Shown: positions 35,115 to 46,130 of the stretch, in pieces | How the letters are laid out: each line of letters starts with the position of its first letter | Position numbering within the stretch: position 1 is the first letter of the stretch | Assembly: GCA_964236105.1 (NCBI GenBank) | Contig: CAXSBC010000008.1 | Span: forward strand, 129,002-193,001 | Source of the DNA: Lichenicola sp964236105 | GTDB taxonomy: Bacteria; Pseudomonadota; Alphaproteobacteria; Acetobacterales; Acetobacteraceae | Reading direction: 5' to 3' | DNA length: 64,000 nucleotides | Notes under the pieces: generated by a model | Databases searched by the model: none | What the model saw: only the letters and a program-made list of their open reading frames with translations | Told to the model about the DNA's origin: nothing | Made by a program: the position numbers and the translations under genes

Positions 35115-36271
35115 GCATGGCCGACATCGCCACCCTGACCCGGGAGCCCGCGTCCCGCACCTCGCTGCACGCGCTGCATCTCGAGCTCGGCGCGCGCATG
35201 GTGCCGTTCGCCGGCTACGACATGCCGCTGCAGTACCCGGCCGGGATCATGGCCGAGCATCTGCACGTGCGCGCCGCCTGCGGCCTGTTCGACGTGTCGC
35301 ACATGGGCCAGATCCTGCTGCGTCCGCTGTCCGGCGACGTGCGCGACGTCGCCCTGGCGCTGGAGCGGCTGGTGCCGGCCGACTTCGCGTCGCTGCCGGC
35401 AGGCCGCCAGCGCTACGGGCTGCTGACCAACGACAGCGGCGGCATCCTGGACGACCTGATCGTCGCCAACCTGGGCGACGCGCTGTTCCTGGTGGTCAAT
35501 GCCGGCTGCAAGGTCGCCGATCTGGCGCACCTGCAGCAGCATCTGGCCGGCGTCTGCCGGATCGAGTTCCTGGCCGACCGGGCGCTGGTCGCCCTGCAGG
35601 GTCCCGGCGCCGAGGCGGCCCTGTCGGCGCTGGCGCCCGAGGTGGCGGCGATGCGCTTCATGGACATCCGCACCGTCACCATCGAGGGCCAGGCCTGCAC
35701 GGTGTCGCGTTCCGGCTATACCGGCGAGGACGGCTACGAGATCGGCCTGCCCGCCGATCACGCCGATGCCATCGTACGCCGGTTGCTGGCCCGGCCCGGC
35801 GTGCTGCCGATCGGCCTCGGCGCGCGGGACAGCCTGCGTCTCGAGGCGGGCCTGTGCCTCTACGGCGTCGACCTCGACACCACCACGACGCCGGTCGAGG
35901 CGGGGCTCGACTGGTCGATCCAGAAGAGCCGCCGCTACGGCGGTGCCAGGGCCGGCGGCTTCCCGGGTGCCGAGATCATCCTCGACCAGCTGATGGACGC
36001 CCCGCTGCGGCGCCGTGTCGGTCTCCGGCCGGACGGGCGCGCGCCGCTGCGCGCCGGCGCCGAGCTGTTCGTGCCGGACGAGCCGACCGTGTGTGTCGGC
36101 CATGTCAGTTCCGGCGCGTTCGGACCGACCCTGCAGGCTCCCGTCGCCATGGGCTACGTCCAGCTCGCCTTGTCGCAGCCCGGCACGTCGCTGATGGCGG
36201 AGCTGCGCGGCCGGCACGTCCCGGTGACGGTCAGCCCGATGCCGTTCATCTCTCCCACCTACAAGCGCTAG
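35111..36271 (+). CDS. gcvT: Aminomethyltransferase, glycine cleavage T protein
   Basis: T protein of 386 residues, which moves the methylene group from the aminomethyl-lipoyl H protein to tetrahydrofolate, releasing ammonia. Marks are LHALHLELGARMVPFAGYDM, LFDVSHMGQI, LTNDSGGILDDLIVANLGD and SRSGYTGEDGYEI. ATG 35111 overlaps glyA's stop; an in-frame ATG lies two codons on. Length is slightly above the usual 365-375. The H protein it needs is not encoded beside it. Confidence 0.95.
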   Translation: MSMADIATLTREPASRTSLHALHLELGARMVPFAGYDMPLQYPAGIMAEHLHVRAACGLFDVSHMGQILLRPLSGDVRDVALALERLVPADFASLPAGRQRYGLLTNDSGGILDDLIVANLGDALFLVVNAGCKVADLAHLQQHLAGVCRIEFLADRALVALQGPGAEAALSALAPEVAAMRFMDIRTVTIEGQACTVSRSGYTGEDGYEIGLPADHADAIVRRLLARPGVLPIGLGARDSLRLEAGLCLYGVDLDTTTTPVEAGLDWSIQKSRRYGGARAGGFPGAEIILDQLMDAPLRRRVGLRPDGRAPLRAGAELFVPDEPTVCVGHVSSGAFGPTLQAPVAMGYVQLALSQPGTSLMAELRGRHVPVTVSPMPFISPTYKR

Positions 36272-36308
36272 CGCCGCCGGCGCCGGTCTCCGGCAACAGG
36301 ACAGCATC

Positions 36309-39194
<2,886 letters not shown>

Positions 39195-39577
39195 CAGGGG
39201 TCTCCCGGGGACTCCGCCGGGTCTGCGCGCCGTCGACGGTGAGCCGCCGAACCTGCCGCTTGGGGCGAAGTGCGCATCGACGAAGCCACGGCGTAGGGCC
39301 TCTGTCTTGATCGTTCCCTCCTCCAGGCGCAGCGGGAAGCGGGTGGGCGAGATGCTTTCATGGTGCTCGATCAGCCGGGAGCGGCTGTGGCCCGATGTAT
39401 GCGCCAGCCGGTCGCGGTCTTGCAGGTTCACGCCGATGTGCGCGGCGGCCGTCATGCACATCGGCGGCGCACGTCCGAACTCTCTGATCGAGGTGCCGGA
39501 AACTTCCCGCTACGAAACGATCATCGACAAGGCGTGATCCTGTAACGGTCGATCAAAAAATATCGCATGCTCTGATG
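39195..39577. other. Intergenic region, minus-strand open fragment of unknown origin
   Basis: A 383-bp gap between gcvP and the convergent cupin gene. The minus strand from 39461 is open and reads like part of a protein (DRLAHTSGHSRSRLIEHHES, then FPLRLEEGTIKTEALRRG), but no family was recognised and the frame then runs antisense into gcvP. It may be a gene fragment. No terminator hairpin with a T-tract was found. Confidence 0.4.
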
Positions 39578-40105
39578 TCAATCCTGCGCCTGGACCGAGT
39601 TGCCTTGATGCTTGGCCGCTATCTGGTGGAACGTCTCGATCTGATCCTGCCGGGACATCGTCTGTTGACCTCCGGCTTTCGGGATTTCATTGTATTCGTT
39701 GAAAAGAGTTTCGTGCTGGAAGTTGGCGACGCTTAGGAAGCGTGCCGACTGGTCCGTGCGGTTCATGAGGCCATGTGGCGCATTAATGGCCGCGTTTGCG
39801 CTTTCGCTCTCTGCGACCGGAGTCCACTCTACCGCGCCCTGATCGTCGACACCCATGATGTCTATGCGGCCTTCCAGTACATAGAAGAACTCAGCAAACG
39901 GGTGCATGTGCAGAGGAATGCCACGGCTGGGTGCGATAAGCATTTCATAGACGGCGAATGCATAACCGGTATCCGCCCCCTTCACTTTCCAGGAGAACGT
40001 GGCACCCAAGGCATCTACGACCTCTCCTTCGCCTTTGCCCACCTTCTTGTGCTTTGGCAGCGACATGGTCTTCACCAATCGAGCCGCCAATACAGGTTCA
40101 TTCAT
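39578..40105 (-). CDS. Cupin domain protein
   Basis: A 175-residue protein with one beta-barrel cupin (about 55-145). The metal-site region is IPLHMHPFAEFFYVLEGRID, with His-x-His and Glu in the usual order, and the second motif surrounds NAPHGLMNRTDQSARFLSV. AGGAG lies upstream of ATG 40105, which excludes the longer frame. The coding region is less GC-rich than its surroundings, with more A/T in third positions, so it may have been acquired by transfer. Function unknown. Confidence 0.85.
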   Translation of the reverse strand: MNEPVLAARLVKTMSLPKHKKVGKGEGEVVDALGATFSWKVKGADTGYAFAVYEMLIAPSRGIPLHMHPFAEFFYVLEGRIDIMGVDDQGAVEWTPVAESESANAAINAPHGLMNRTDQSARFLSVANFQHETLFNEYNEIPKAGGQQTMSRQDQIETFHQIAAKHQGNSVQAQD

Positions 40106-40547
40106 CTTTGCACTCCTGAGTTGCCAGACGCCTGCTTGATGATCCGGCATCCGTCAACTCGTGGAAACAGCAACTCATCTCCACGATCGTGCTTCCCTCA
40201 GGATCAGTTGGGAGAACGTCGTCAACCGCCCGAAGTCCGCGCTGGAGTCGAGAGCACGCATCGGACCTTAAGCAGACAGCAAGCCCGATCCTGTTTGCGC
40301 CTCAACATGGTATCTTCGGGAAGTCGTCGACAAGGCCCGAATCTCTCTTTTGCCGGGTAGAATGTCGTTCGCATGGCAGCACGACCCTGCCTGCCGCTTG
40401 GCCGCCCACAGCCTGCCTGAAGGAGATGCCGTGAAGGTCGCCGTCATCGGGGCCGGCGATCTTGATATGGTGGCTTGTCGGTCGAGGGGCTGGCCGCGGA
40501 CGTCGTCACGGGATGAGCCGGCCGCGGGCAGGGGAAGCGGCGTCTGC
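40106..40547. other. Intergenic region with a decapitated Rossmann-type start
   Basis: A 442-bp gap between the cupin and sulfotransferase genes. At 40420-40465 a good ribosome-binding site (AAGGAG) precedes GTG 40432, which would encode VKVAVIGAGDLD, the start of an NAD(P)- or FAD-binding fold. The frame then loses all similarity. This looks like the 5' end of a gene removed by a deletion whose other junction lies near the sulfotransferase end. No complete gene is present. Confidence 0.4.
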
Positions 40548-41423
40548 CTATGCGCTCCAGCCGAAATGCGGGAAGCACCAGCCGAGCTTGCCCAGCACGA
40601 TCGCGTTCATCTCCGGCGTCAGGGTGGACGGCCAGTCGCCGGCGATGCCCTTGCGGAGGAACGACCCGTTCTCCGCCACCCCGGGCTCGCGGCCGCCGGT
40701 CAGGCGCTGGAACGAGGTGCGCGCGATGCAGTCGGCCACGATGTCCGGGCTGTCGGACACGCCCAGGAACCCGAACAGCCGCGCCAGCGCCGGCTCGGGC
40801 GCGCTCAGCAGCGTCTCGTAGGTCACGATCCGGTAGCTGTCGGGGAACCTGTCCCTGTAGGCCAGCATCGTTCGCATCCATTGGTCCGCCATCGGCAGGA
40901 CCTGTCTGACGAACGCCATCTTCGCCGCCTCGTCGTCGCCCGCCTTGGTCTGGAACCGGTGCCAGTTCGACGTGATGACGTCGCGCGGGTCGCGCGCGAT
41001 GCCGATCAGCTTGCTGTTCGGGAACAGCGACGTCAGCTGGGGAAAGAAGAACAGGTTCCCCGGCGTCTTCTCGCCGATCGCCCGGCAGTCCTGCCCGAGG
41101 CTCTGCTGACGCAGGGCCAGCATGATGCCGGTGCCGACCAGGAACTGGGTGTCGTCGGCCACCGGAAGCGGATAGCCGCCGGTATGGGCGAAGATCGAGC
41201 TGTTCCTGTTGTGGAGCTCCTGGTGGCGCGCCCGCATGACGCGGTCGAGCGGCATCGCCAGATGATCGCGAAACATCGCCTCCCCGCGACAGCAGATCTC
41301 GGGATGACCGTCGAGCATCTGCTGCAGCCACGTCGTGCCGGAGCGTGGCTGGCCGTCGACAAAGAACAGCTGCCGTTCCGCGAGGCTCACGAGCTCCGCC
41401 TGACGTTCGACCCAGCTCTGCAC
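40548..41423 (-). CDS. Sulfotransferase family protein
   Basis: PAPS-dependent sulfotransferase of 291 residues. The 5'-phosphosulfate-binding loop is FVDGQPRSGTTWLQQMLDG (about 20-38) and the 3'-phosphate motif is LIGIARDPRDVITSNWHRF. The C-terminal region has TYETLLSAPEPALARLFGFL and the late Arg/Lys segment RTSFQRLTGGREPG. No membrane segment is seen. GTG 41423 is used as start, since no ATG lies near the fold boundary; the real start may differ. The target (sugar, lipid or peptide) is unknown, but the surface-polysaccharide genes further along make an envelope acceptor reasonable. Confidence 0.85.
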   Translation of the reverse strand: MQSWVERQAELVSLAERQLFFVDGQPRSGTTWLQQMLDGHPEICCRGEAMFRDHLAMPLDRVMRARHQELHNRNSSIFAHTGGYPLPVADDTQFLVGTGIMLALRQQSLGQDCRAIGEKTPGNLFFFPQLTSLFPNSKLIGIARDPRDVITSNWHRFQTKAGDDEAAKMAFVRQVLPMADQWMRTMLAYRDRFPDSYRIVTYETLLSAPEPALARLFGFLGVSDSPDIVADCIARTSFQRLTGGREPGVAENGSFLRKGIAGDWPSTLTPEMNAIVLGKLGWCFPHFGWSA

Positions 41424-41595
41424 GCCCGATCCGCCCCCCTGCCGGCTGCCTGACGAGCGATCTCTACGCGATCCGGCGGCTCCGGTCCCGGCCCGATGAT
41501 GCAACCATCCGACAACCGGGCTCTTGCGGTTCCGGCCAGGGCGCCGTCCCCTGCTGCCCGGTTGACGTCCCGGGCGGCGTCTCCTAGACCCTAGT

Positions 41596-41610
41596 TGCAA
41601 ATGATTTGCA
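41596..41610. promoter_or_regulatory. Fur-family (Fur/Mur) box
   Basis: TGCAAATGATTTGCA is a perfect 7-1-7 palindrome lying 44 bp before the porin start. That geometry is the classic binding site of Fur-family repressors, and TGCAAAT half-sites are used by the alphaproteobacterial Fur/Mur branch (from memory). The surrounding DNA is locally AT-rich in an otherwise GC-rich region. Binding is inferred. Confidence 0.7.
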
Positions 41611-41653
41611 TTAACGAGTGGAGCCGCTCGTTTCGCGAGGAGGTCACGTGGCG

Positions 41654-43039
41654 ATGGTGACGAGGCTGTGGACACTGGGGCTGGCCTGCTCGATCGGCAT
41701 CGGCGTTCCGGCGGCGGCCAAGGCGCAGACCAGCGCCGGCAACCTGCTCGGCCCTGTCTGGGGCGTGCGGCCATGGCTCGGGCAGTATGGGGTGAGCCTC
41801 GGGCTGAGCGAGATCAGCGAGGTGTTCGGCAACCCGACCGGCGGCATCCATCGTGGCGCCGCCTATGACGGGGTCACCGAGGCGAGTCTCGGCCTTGACC
41901 TTGGCCGCGCTTTCGGGGTGCAGGGCGGCATCATCAATGTCAGCGCGTTCCAGATCCACGGCCGCAGCGAGAGTCAGGACAACCTGGACAACATCAATAC
42001 CGCCAGCGGCATCGAGGCGAACCGCGCGACCCGGCTGTGGGAGCTCTGGTACGACCAGTCCTTCCATGACGGCCAGTTCGACCTCAAGATCGGTCAGCAG
42101 AGCCTGGATCAGGAGTTCATCACCAGCAGCAGCGCGGGCGTGTTCACCAATACCGTGTTCGGCTGGCCGGCCTTGCCGTCCTACGACCTGTATGCCGGCG
42201 GCCCGGCCTACCCGCTGGCCTCCCTCGGCGTCCGGCTGCGCGCCAGCGTCGGGCCGTTCATCGCCCTCGCCGGGGTGTTCGACGACAATCCGGCCGGCGG
42301 TCCGTTCAGGAACGACCCGCAGACGGCAAACGCGTCGGGCACGCTGTTCAACCTGAACACCGGCGCCCTGGTCCTCACCGAGCTCGACTATTTCCTGAAT
42401 ACGCCGTCCGCCGGCGACACGGTCACGCCGGACAACGTTCGCGGGCAGGAGACCGGTCTGCAGGGGGCATACAAGATCGGCGCCTGGTTCGACACCGCGA
42501 ACTTCCCCGATGCCCGCTACGACGACCAGGGCGGCCTGCTCGCCAGCCCGTCCAGCGACAGGGTCAACGCCATGCATCGGCACAACGTCTCGGTCTACGG
42601 CATCGTCGACCAGACCATCTGGAAGCCCGATTCGGCCGGTGCCCGCGCGGTGAACATCTTCACCCGGCTGATGGGCGCCCCGGGCGACCGCAACGTCATC
42701 GACTTCGCGGCCAATCTCGGCCTGGTGCTGAGGGACCCGCTTCCCGGACGCGACGGCGACTCGCTGGGCTTTGCCGGCGGCGTCACCAAGCTCGGCCGGC
42801 ATACCCTCGACTACGACCGCGACGTGCAGGCGTTCAATCCGGGCGTCTACGCGCCGCTGCGTTCGTCCGAGAGCTATCTCGAGCTGACCTATCAGTATGT
42901 CCCCTATGGCTGGCTGACGATCCAGCCGGATGCGCAATACATCTTCATGCCTGGCGGCGGCATCGCCAACCCGAACGCGCCGGACCGTCGGATCTCGAAC
43001 GAGCTCGTGCTGGGCCTGCGCGGCAACGTCGCGTTCTGA
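41654..43039 (+). CDS. OprB-like porin
   Basis: Outer-membrane beta-barrel of 461 residues of the carbohydrate-selective porin family. A signal peptide (MVTRLWTLGLACSIGIGVPA, cut near KAQTS) is followed by many amphipathic strands such as WELWYDQSFHDGQFDLKIGQ and GAYKIGAWFDTANFPDARYD, ending in aromatic LVLGLRGNVAF, the usual barrel terminator Phe. AGGAGG (41638-41643) supports ATG 41654. It is the first gene after the Fur-type box, 38 bp before the propeller gene. OprB relatives carry sugars, but some porins of this shape serve metals; the box suggests a metal-related role. Confidence 0.85.
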   Translation: MVTRLWTLGLACSIGIGVPAAAKAQTSAGNLLGPVWGVRPWLGQYGVSLGLSEISEVFGNPTGGIHRGAAYDGVTEASLGLDLGRAFGVQGGIINVSAFQIHGRSESQDNLDNINTASGIEANRATRLWELWYDQSFHDGQFDLKIGQQSLDQEFITSSSAGVFTNTVFGWPALPSYDLYAGGPAYPLASLGVRLRASVGPFIALAGVFDDNPAGGPFRNDPQTANASGTLFNLNTGALVLTELDYFLNTPSAGDTVTPDNVRGQETGLQGAYKIGAWFDTANFPDARYDDQGGLLASPSSDRVNAMHRHNVSVYGIVDQTIWKPDSAGARAVNIFTRLMGAPGDRNVIDFAANLGLVLRDPLPGRDGDSLGFAGGVTKLGRHTLDYDRDVQAFNPGVYAPLRSSESYLELTYQYVPYGWLTIQPDAQYIFMPGGGIANPNAPDRRISNELVLGLRGNVAF

Positions 43040-43077
43040 TTGCTTATGCGACTGACTCTCACTATCTGGAGGTCCAG

Positions 43078-44223
43078 ATGACACCGCTCACGCCTCGCAA
43101 CGCGCCGTTCGGCCGTTTCCTGCTCGCGACCGCCGCCTTCGGGCTGGCGCTGGCGGCGCCGGCGCTGGCGGTCGGCGCCCCGCCCTTCCTGGTCGGGCTC
43201 AAGCGCCACACGACGATCGCCTCCACGGTGCCGGCCAATGGCGACCAGAATCCCTACGCCGTGGCCGTGTCCCCGGTCAGCAGCGGCAGGCTGGTGCAGG
43301 GCCATGTCCTGGTCGGCAACTTCAACAACGCCGGCAACCTGCAGGGCCTCGGCACCACGATCGTGCAGATCGACCCGGTTTCGCACGACCTCACCCTGTT
43401 TGCGTCCGTGCCGCAGAAGCTGGATCGGTGCCCGGGCGGCGTCGGCCTGACCACCGCGATGGCGGTGCTGCGGTCGGGCTGGGTGATCGTCGGCAGTCTG
43501 CCGAGCACCGACGGCACCACCGCGACCAAGGGCGATGGCTGCCTGATCCTGTTCGACAGCCAGGGCAGGCTTGCCGATGTCTGGACCAGCCCCAAGATCA
43601 ACGGCCCCTGGGGCAACATGGCGGTCATCGATCATGGCACGAGCGCCACGCTGTTCGTCAGCAACACCGGTTTCGGCGTCGGCGCGCCGCCGGCCGGCGA
43701 GGCTGCGACCGTCAGCAGGGCGACGATCGTGCGGATCGGCGTGCAGATCCCCGCCGGCGGCACGCCGCGCGTGTCCGACATGACCGTGGTGGCCGACGGC
43801 TTCGGCGAGGCGCCCGACAAGGGCGTGTTCATCATCGGCCCGACCGGCATCGCGCCGGGACCGGATGGTTCCATCTACGTCTCCGACGCGATTGGCAACC
43901 GCATCGTCAGCATCCCCGAGGCCCTGACCCGCACCAGCAGTGCCGGCACCGGCATCGAGATCAGCAAGGACGGTTTCCTCAAGCGGCCCCTGGCGCTGGC
44001 CACCGCGCCCAACGGCAACCTGCTGGTCACCAACGGGTTGAACGGTCAGGCCGTCGAGATCGATCCCGTCGCGCGCAGGCAGGTGGCGGCCCAGTGGATC
44101 GACGTCGACAAGGCGCAGCAGCCGGCCGGCAGCGGCGACCTGTTCGGTCTGGCCATGACCCCTCAGGGCGACGGCTTCTATTATGTGGAGGACGACATGA
44201 ACACGCTCGTCCTGGCCCACTAG
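43078..44223 (+). CDS. Secreted beta-propeller (NHL/SMP-30-like) protein
   Basis: A 381-residue exported protein. A signal peptide (AATAFGLALAAPALAVGA region) precedes repeated beta-propeller blades, seen as NPYAVAVSPVSSGRLVQGHV, GPTGIAPGPDGSIYVSDAIG and LALATAPNGNLLVTNGLNGQ. The blade motif GxDGxIYVSD is typical of NHL/gluconolactonase-like proteins, though no catalytic metal set could be confirmed. GGAGG precedes ATG 43078. It lies between the porin and the DyP peroxidase, so a periplasmic binding or scaffold role within the same system is inferred. A member of this kind is not part of the classical EfeUOB set. Confidence 0.82.
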   Translation: MTPLTPRNAPFGRFLLATAAFGLALAAPALAVGAPPFLVGLKRHTTIASTVPANGDQNPYAVAVSPVSSGRLVQGHVLVGNFNNAGNLQGLGTTIVQIDPVSHDLTLFASVPQKLDRCPGGVGLTTAMAVLRSGWVIVGSLPSTDGTTATKGDGCLILFDSQGRLADVWTSPKINGPWGNMAVIDHGTSATLFVSNTGFGVGAPPAGEAATVSRATIVRIGVQIPAGGTPRVSDMTVVADGFGEAPDKGVFIIGPTGIAPGPDGSIYVSDAIGNRIVSIPEALTRTSSAGTGIEISKDGFLKRPLALATAPNGNLLVTNGLNGQAVEIDPVARRQVAAQWIDVDKAQQPAGSGDLFGLAMTPQGDGFYYVEDDMNTLVLAH

Positions 44224-44254
44224 ACACCCGCACCCGGCAGAGGATCGCGTTCCG

Positions 44255-45673
44255 TTGCACGACGACCAGCCCGACCAGACAGCCGGCGACGCCGCCTCCC
44301 GACGCGCCTTCCTGCGCGGTGCCGGCGGCATGGCGGCCGTCGGCATGGTGTGTCCGTTCTCAGGCGCGCGTGCCGCCGCCGCGGTGCCGCACCAGGCCGA
44401 CCGTGCCCAGGGCGTCACGCCGGACAGCCGGGGCCCGTCGCGCGCCACGCCCGAGGCGTTCGACGGTCCACACCAGGCCGGCATCCTGACGCCGCTGCAG
44501 AACCATAGCTGCTTCGTGGCATTCGACCTGGTCACCGAGGACGGGCCCTCGGTCGTCCGGCTGATGCGGCTCTGGACCGAGGCCGCCCGTCGCATGACCC
44601 GCGGCCAGACCGCGGCGCCGATGGATGGCAACCCCGACAAGCCGCCCGCCGACAGCGGCGACGCGGTCGGACTGGGTCCGGCGCGCCTGACCCTGACCTT
44701 CGGCTTCGGGGCCGGGCTGTTCGAGAAGGACGGGCAGGATCGCTACGGCCTGCGGTCCCGCCGTCCGGCGGCGCTCGCCGATCTGCCGCGCTTCAACGGC
44801 GACCAGCTGCAGCCCGCCAGCACCGGCGGCGACCTGTCGATCCAGGCCTGCGCGGACGATCCGCAGGTCGCCTTCCACGCGGTGCGCCAGCTCGCCCGCA
44901 TCGCCGACGGCGTCGCCCAGCTGCGCTGGATCCAGAACGCCTACAGCGCCCAGTTCGCCGCCGAGGACACGCCGCGCAACCTGATGGGCTTCAAGGACGG
45001 CACCCAGAACCCGATCTCGGCACGGCCCGACCAGGTGAATGCGGTCGCCGGCGGCAAGCGCTTCACGGCACCCACGCCGGCCGAGATCGTCTGGGCCGGT
45101 CCGGCGGATGCCGACTGGATGTCGGGCGGCAGCTATGTCGTCGCCCGTCGCATCCGCATCTCGCTCGAGCACTGGGACCGCACCGACCTGTCCTTCCAGG
45201 AACAGGTGTTCGGACGGCGCAAGCAGTCCGGCGCGCCGCTGACCGGCAGGCAGGAGTTCGATCCGCTCGACCTGGATGCCGTCGATGCCGACGGCAACCC
45301 GGTGATCGCCGAGAACGCCCATGTCAGGCTGGGCTCGGCTGCCACCAACGACGGCGCGCAGATCCTGCGCCGGTCCTATTCCTACAATGACGGGCTGAGC
45401 ATGGTGGCCGAGCGCTGGCCGCCCTGGCGGCAGGGGCTCGAATACGATGCCGGCCTGTTCTTCCTGTGCTACCAGCGCGATCCCCGCCAGGGCTTCACCC
45501 GCATCTTCGACAAGATGTCCAAGCTCGACATGCTGAACCAGTACGCAACCCATGTCGGCGGCGGCCTGTTCGCCTGCCCGCCGGGCACCGGCGGTCCGCA
45601 CGGCTTCATCGGCGAGGCCCTGTTCAAGGGCGCGGTGCTACGGACCGCAACACGGATGGCGGCCTCCGGCTGA
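44255..45673 (+). CDS. efeB: Tat-exported DyP-type peroxidase / deferrochelatase, EfeB type
   Basis: Heme peroxidase of 472 residues. The N-terminus carries a twin-arginine signal (ASRRAFLRGAGGMAAVG) for folded export to the periplasm. The DyP motif GFKDGTQNP has the catalytic Asp248, and the proximal heme ligand is His356 in NAHVRLGSA. Other marks are AGILTPLQNHSCFVAFDLV, MSGGSYVVARRIRISLEHW and GLFFLCYQRDPRQGF. TTG 44255 is the start, since the first internal ATG would remove the Tat motif. In E. coli, EfeB works with EfeU and EfeO in iron uptake; neither is here, and an OprB porin and a propeller protein precede it instead. Confidence 0.93.
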   Translation: MHDDQPDQTAGDAASRRAFLRGAGGMAAVGMVCPFSGARAAAAVPHQADRAQGVTPDSRGPSRATPEAFDGPHQAGILTPLQNHSCFVAFDLVTEDGPSVVRLMRLWTEAARRMTRGQTAAPMDGNPDKPPADSGDAVGLGPARLTLTFGFGAGLFEKDGQDRYGLRSRRPAALADLPRFNGDQLQPASTGGDLSIQACADDPQVAFHAVRQLARIADGVAQLRWIQNAYSAQFAAEDTPRNLMGFKDGTQNPISARPDQVNAVAGGKRFTAPTPAEIVWAGPADADWMSGGSYVVARRIRISLEHWDRTDLSFQEQVFGRRKQSGAPLTGRQEFDPLDLDAVDADGNPVIAENAHVRLGSAATNDGAQILRRSYSYNDGLSMVAERWPPWRQGLEYDAGLFFLCYQRDPRQGFTRIFDKMSKLDMLNQYATHVGGGLFACPPGTGGPHGFIGEALFKGAVLRTATRMAASG

Positions 45674-45695
45674 CCAGGAAACAGGCATTTCCTGG
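45674..45695 (+). terminator. Hairpin directly after efeB
   Basis: CCAGGAAA-caggca-TTTCCTGG, an 8-bp perfect stem, begins right after the efeB stop codon and is followed by a pyrimidine-rich CTGCTTCCTT. A probable terminator separating the Fur-box operon from the ATP synthase genes. Confidence 0.65.
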
Positions 45696-45708
45696 CGGAT
45701 CTGCTTCC

Positions 45709-45737
45709 TTGACAGGTCATTCCACCCCCGTTAGTGA
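45709..45737 (+). promoter_or_regulatory. Probable promoter of the F0 operon
   Basis: A consensus -35 TTGACA at 45709-45714 is followed after 17 bp by a weak TAGTGA at 45732-45737, about 30 bp before the atpI start. It lies between the efeB hairpin and atpI. The -10 match is poor. Confidence 0.45.
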
Positions 45738-45766
45738 GCCGAGGCACCCGGCAGGAGGTGCGATCC

Positions 45767-46087
45767 ATGGACGAGGATACGTCGAGCTCCGGGAAATCCT
45801 TTGATCAGCGGTTGCAGGAGGCTCGGACCAGGCAGGGCCTGGATGCCGAGCCGGTCCGGACTGACCGGCCCGTTGCCGAGTTCTCCGCGATGGCGGCGTT
45901 CTTCAGGGTGGGCATCGAGCTCGTCTCGGCCCTGCTGGTCGGTCTGGCGATCGGCTGGGGGCTGGATCGCCTTCTGAAGACCAGGCCGCTGTTCCTGATC
46001 CTGTTTGTTCTTCTCGGCGGCGTTGCCGGCATCATCAACGTTTGGCGCCAGGTCGCGCCGGCACCGACACCTGGCCGCAAGAGCTAG
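45767..46087 (+). CDS. atpI: ATP synthase protein I
   Basis: A 106-residue membrane protein with a polar N-terminus (about 1-40) and two hydrophobic helices, FRVGIELVSALLVGLAIGWG and LFLILFVLLGGVAGIINVW. AtpI assists c-ring assembly and is the usual first gene of the operon. GGAGG precedes ATG 45767. The next gene, atpB, follows after 43 bp. Confidence 0.9.
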   Translation: MDEDTSSSGKSFDQRLQEARTRQGLDAEPVRTDRPVAEFSAMAAFFRVGIELVSALLVGLAIGWGLDRLLKTRPLFLILFVLLGGVAGIINVWRQVAPAPTPGRKS

Positions 46088-46130
46088 GAATTCGACCAGA
46101 GCAATCTGGAACTTAGGGGAGGAGGACGGT

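Noticed and set aside
39195..39461. Minus-strand open fragment (SRSRLIEHHES...LRLEEGTIKTEAL)
   Set aside because: Looks protein-like but no family was recognised and the frame continues antisense through gcvP. Kept as an uncertain intergenic note only.
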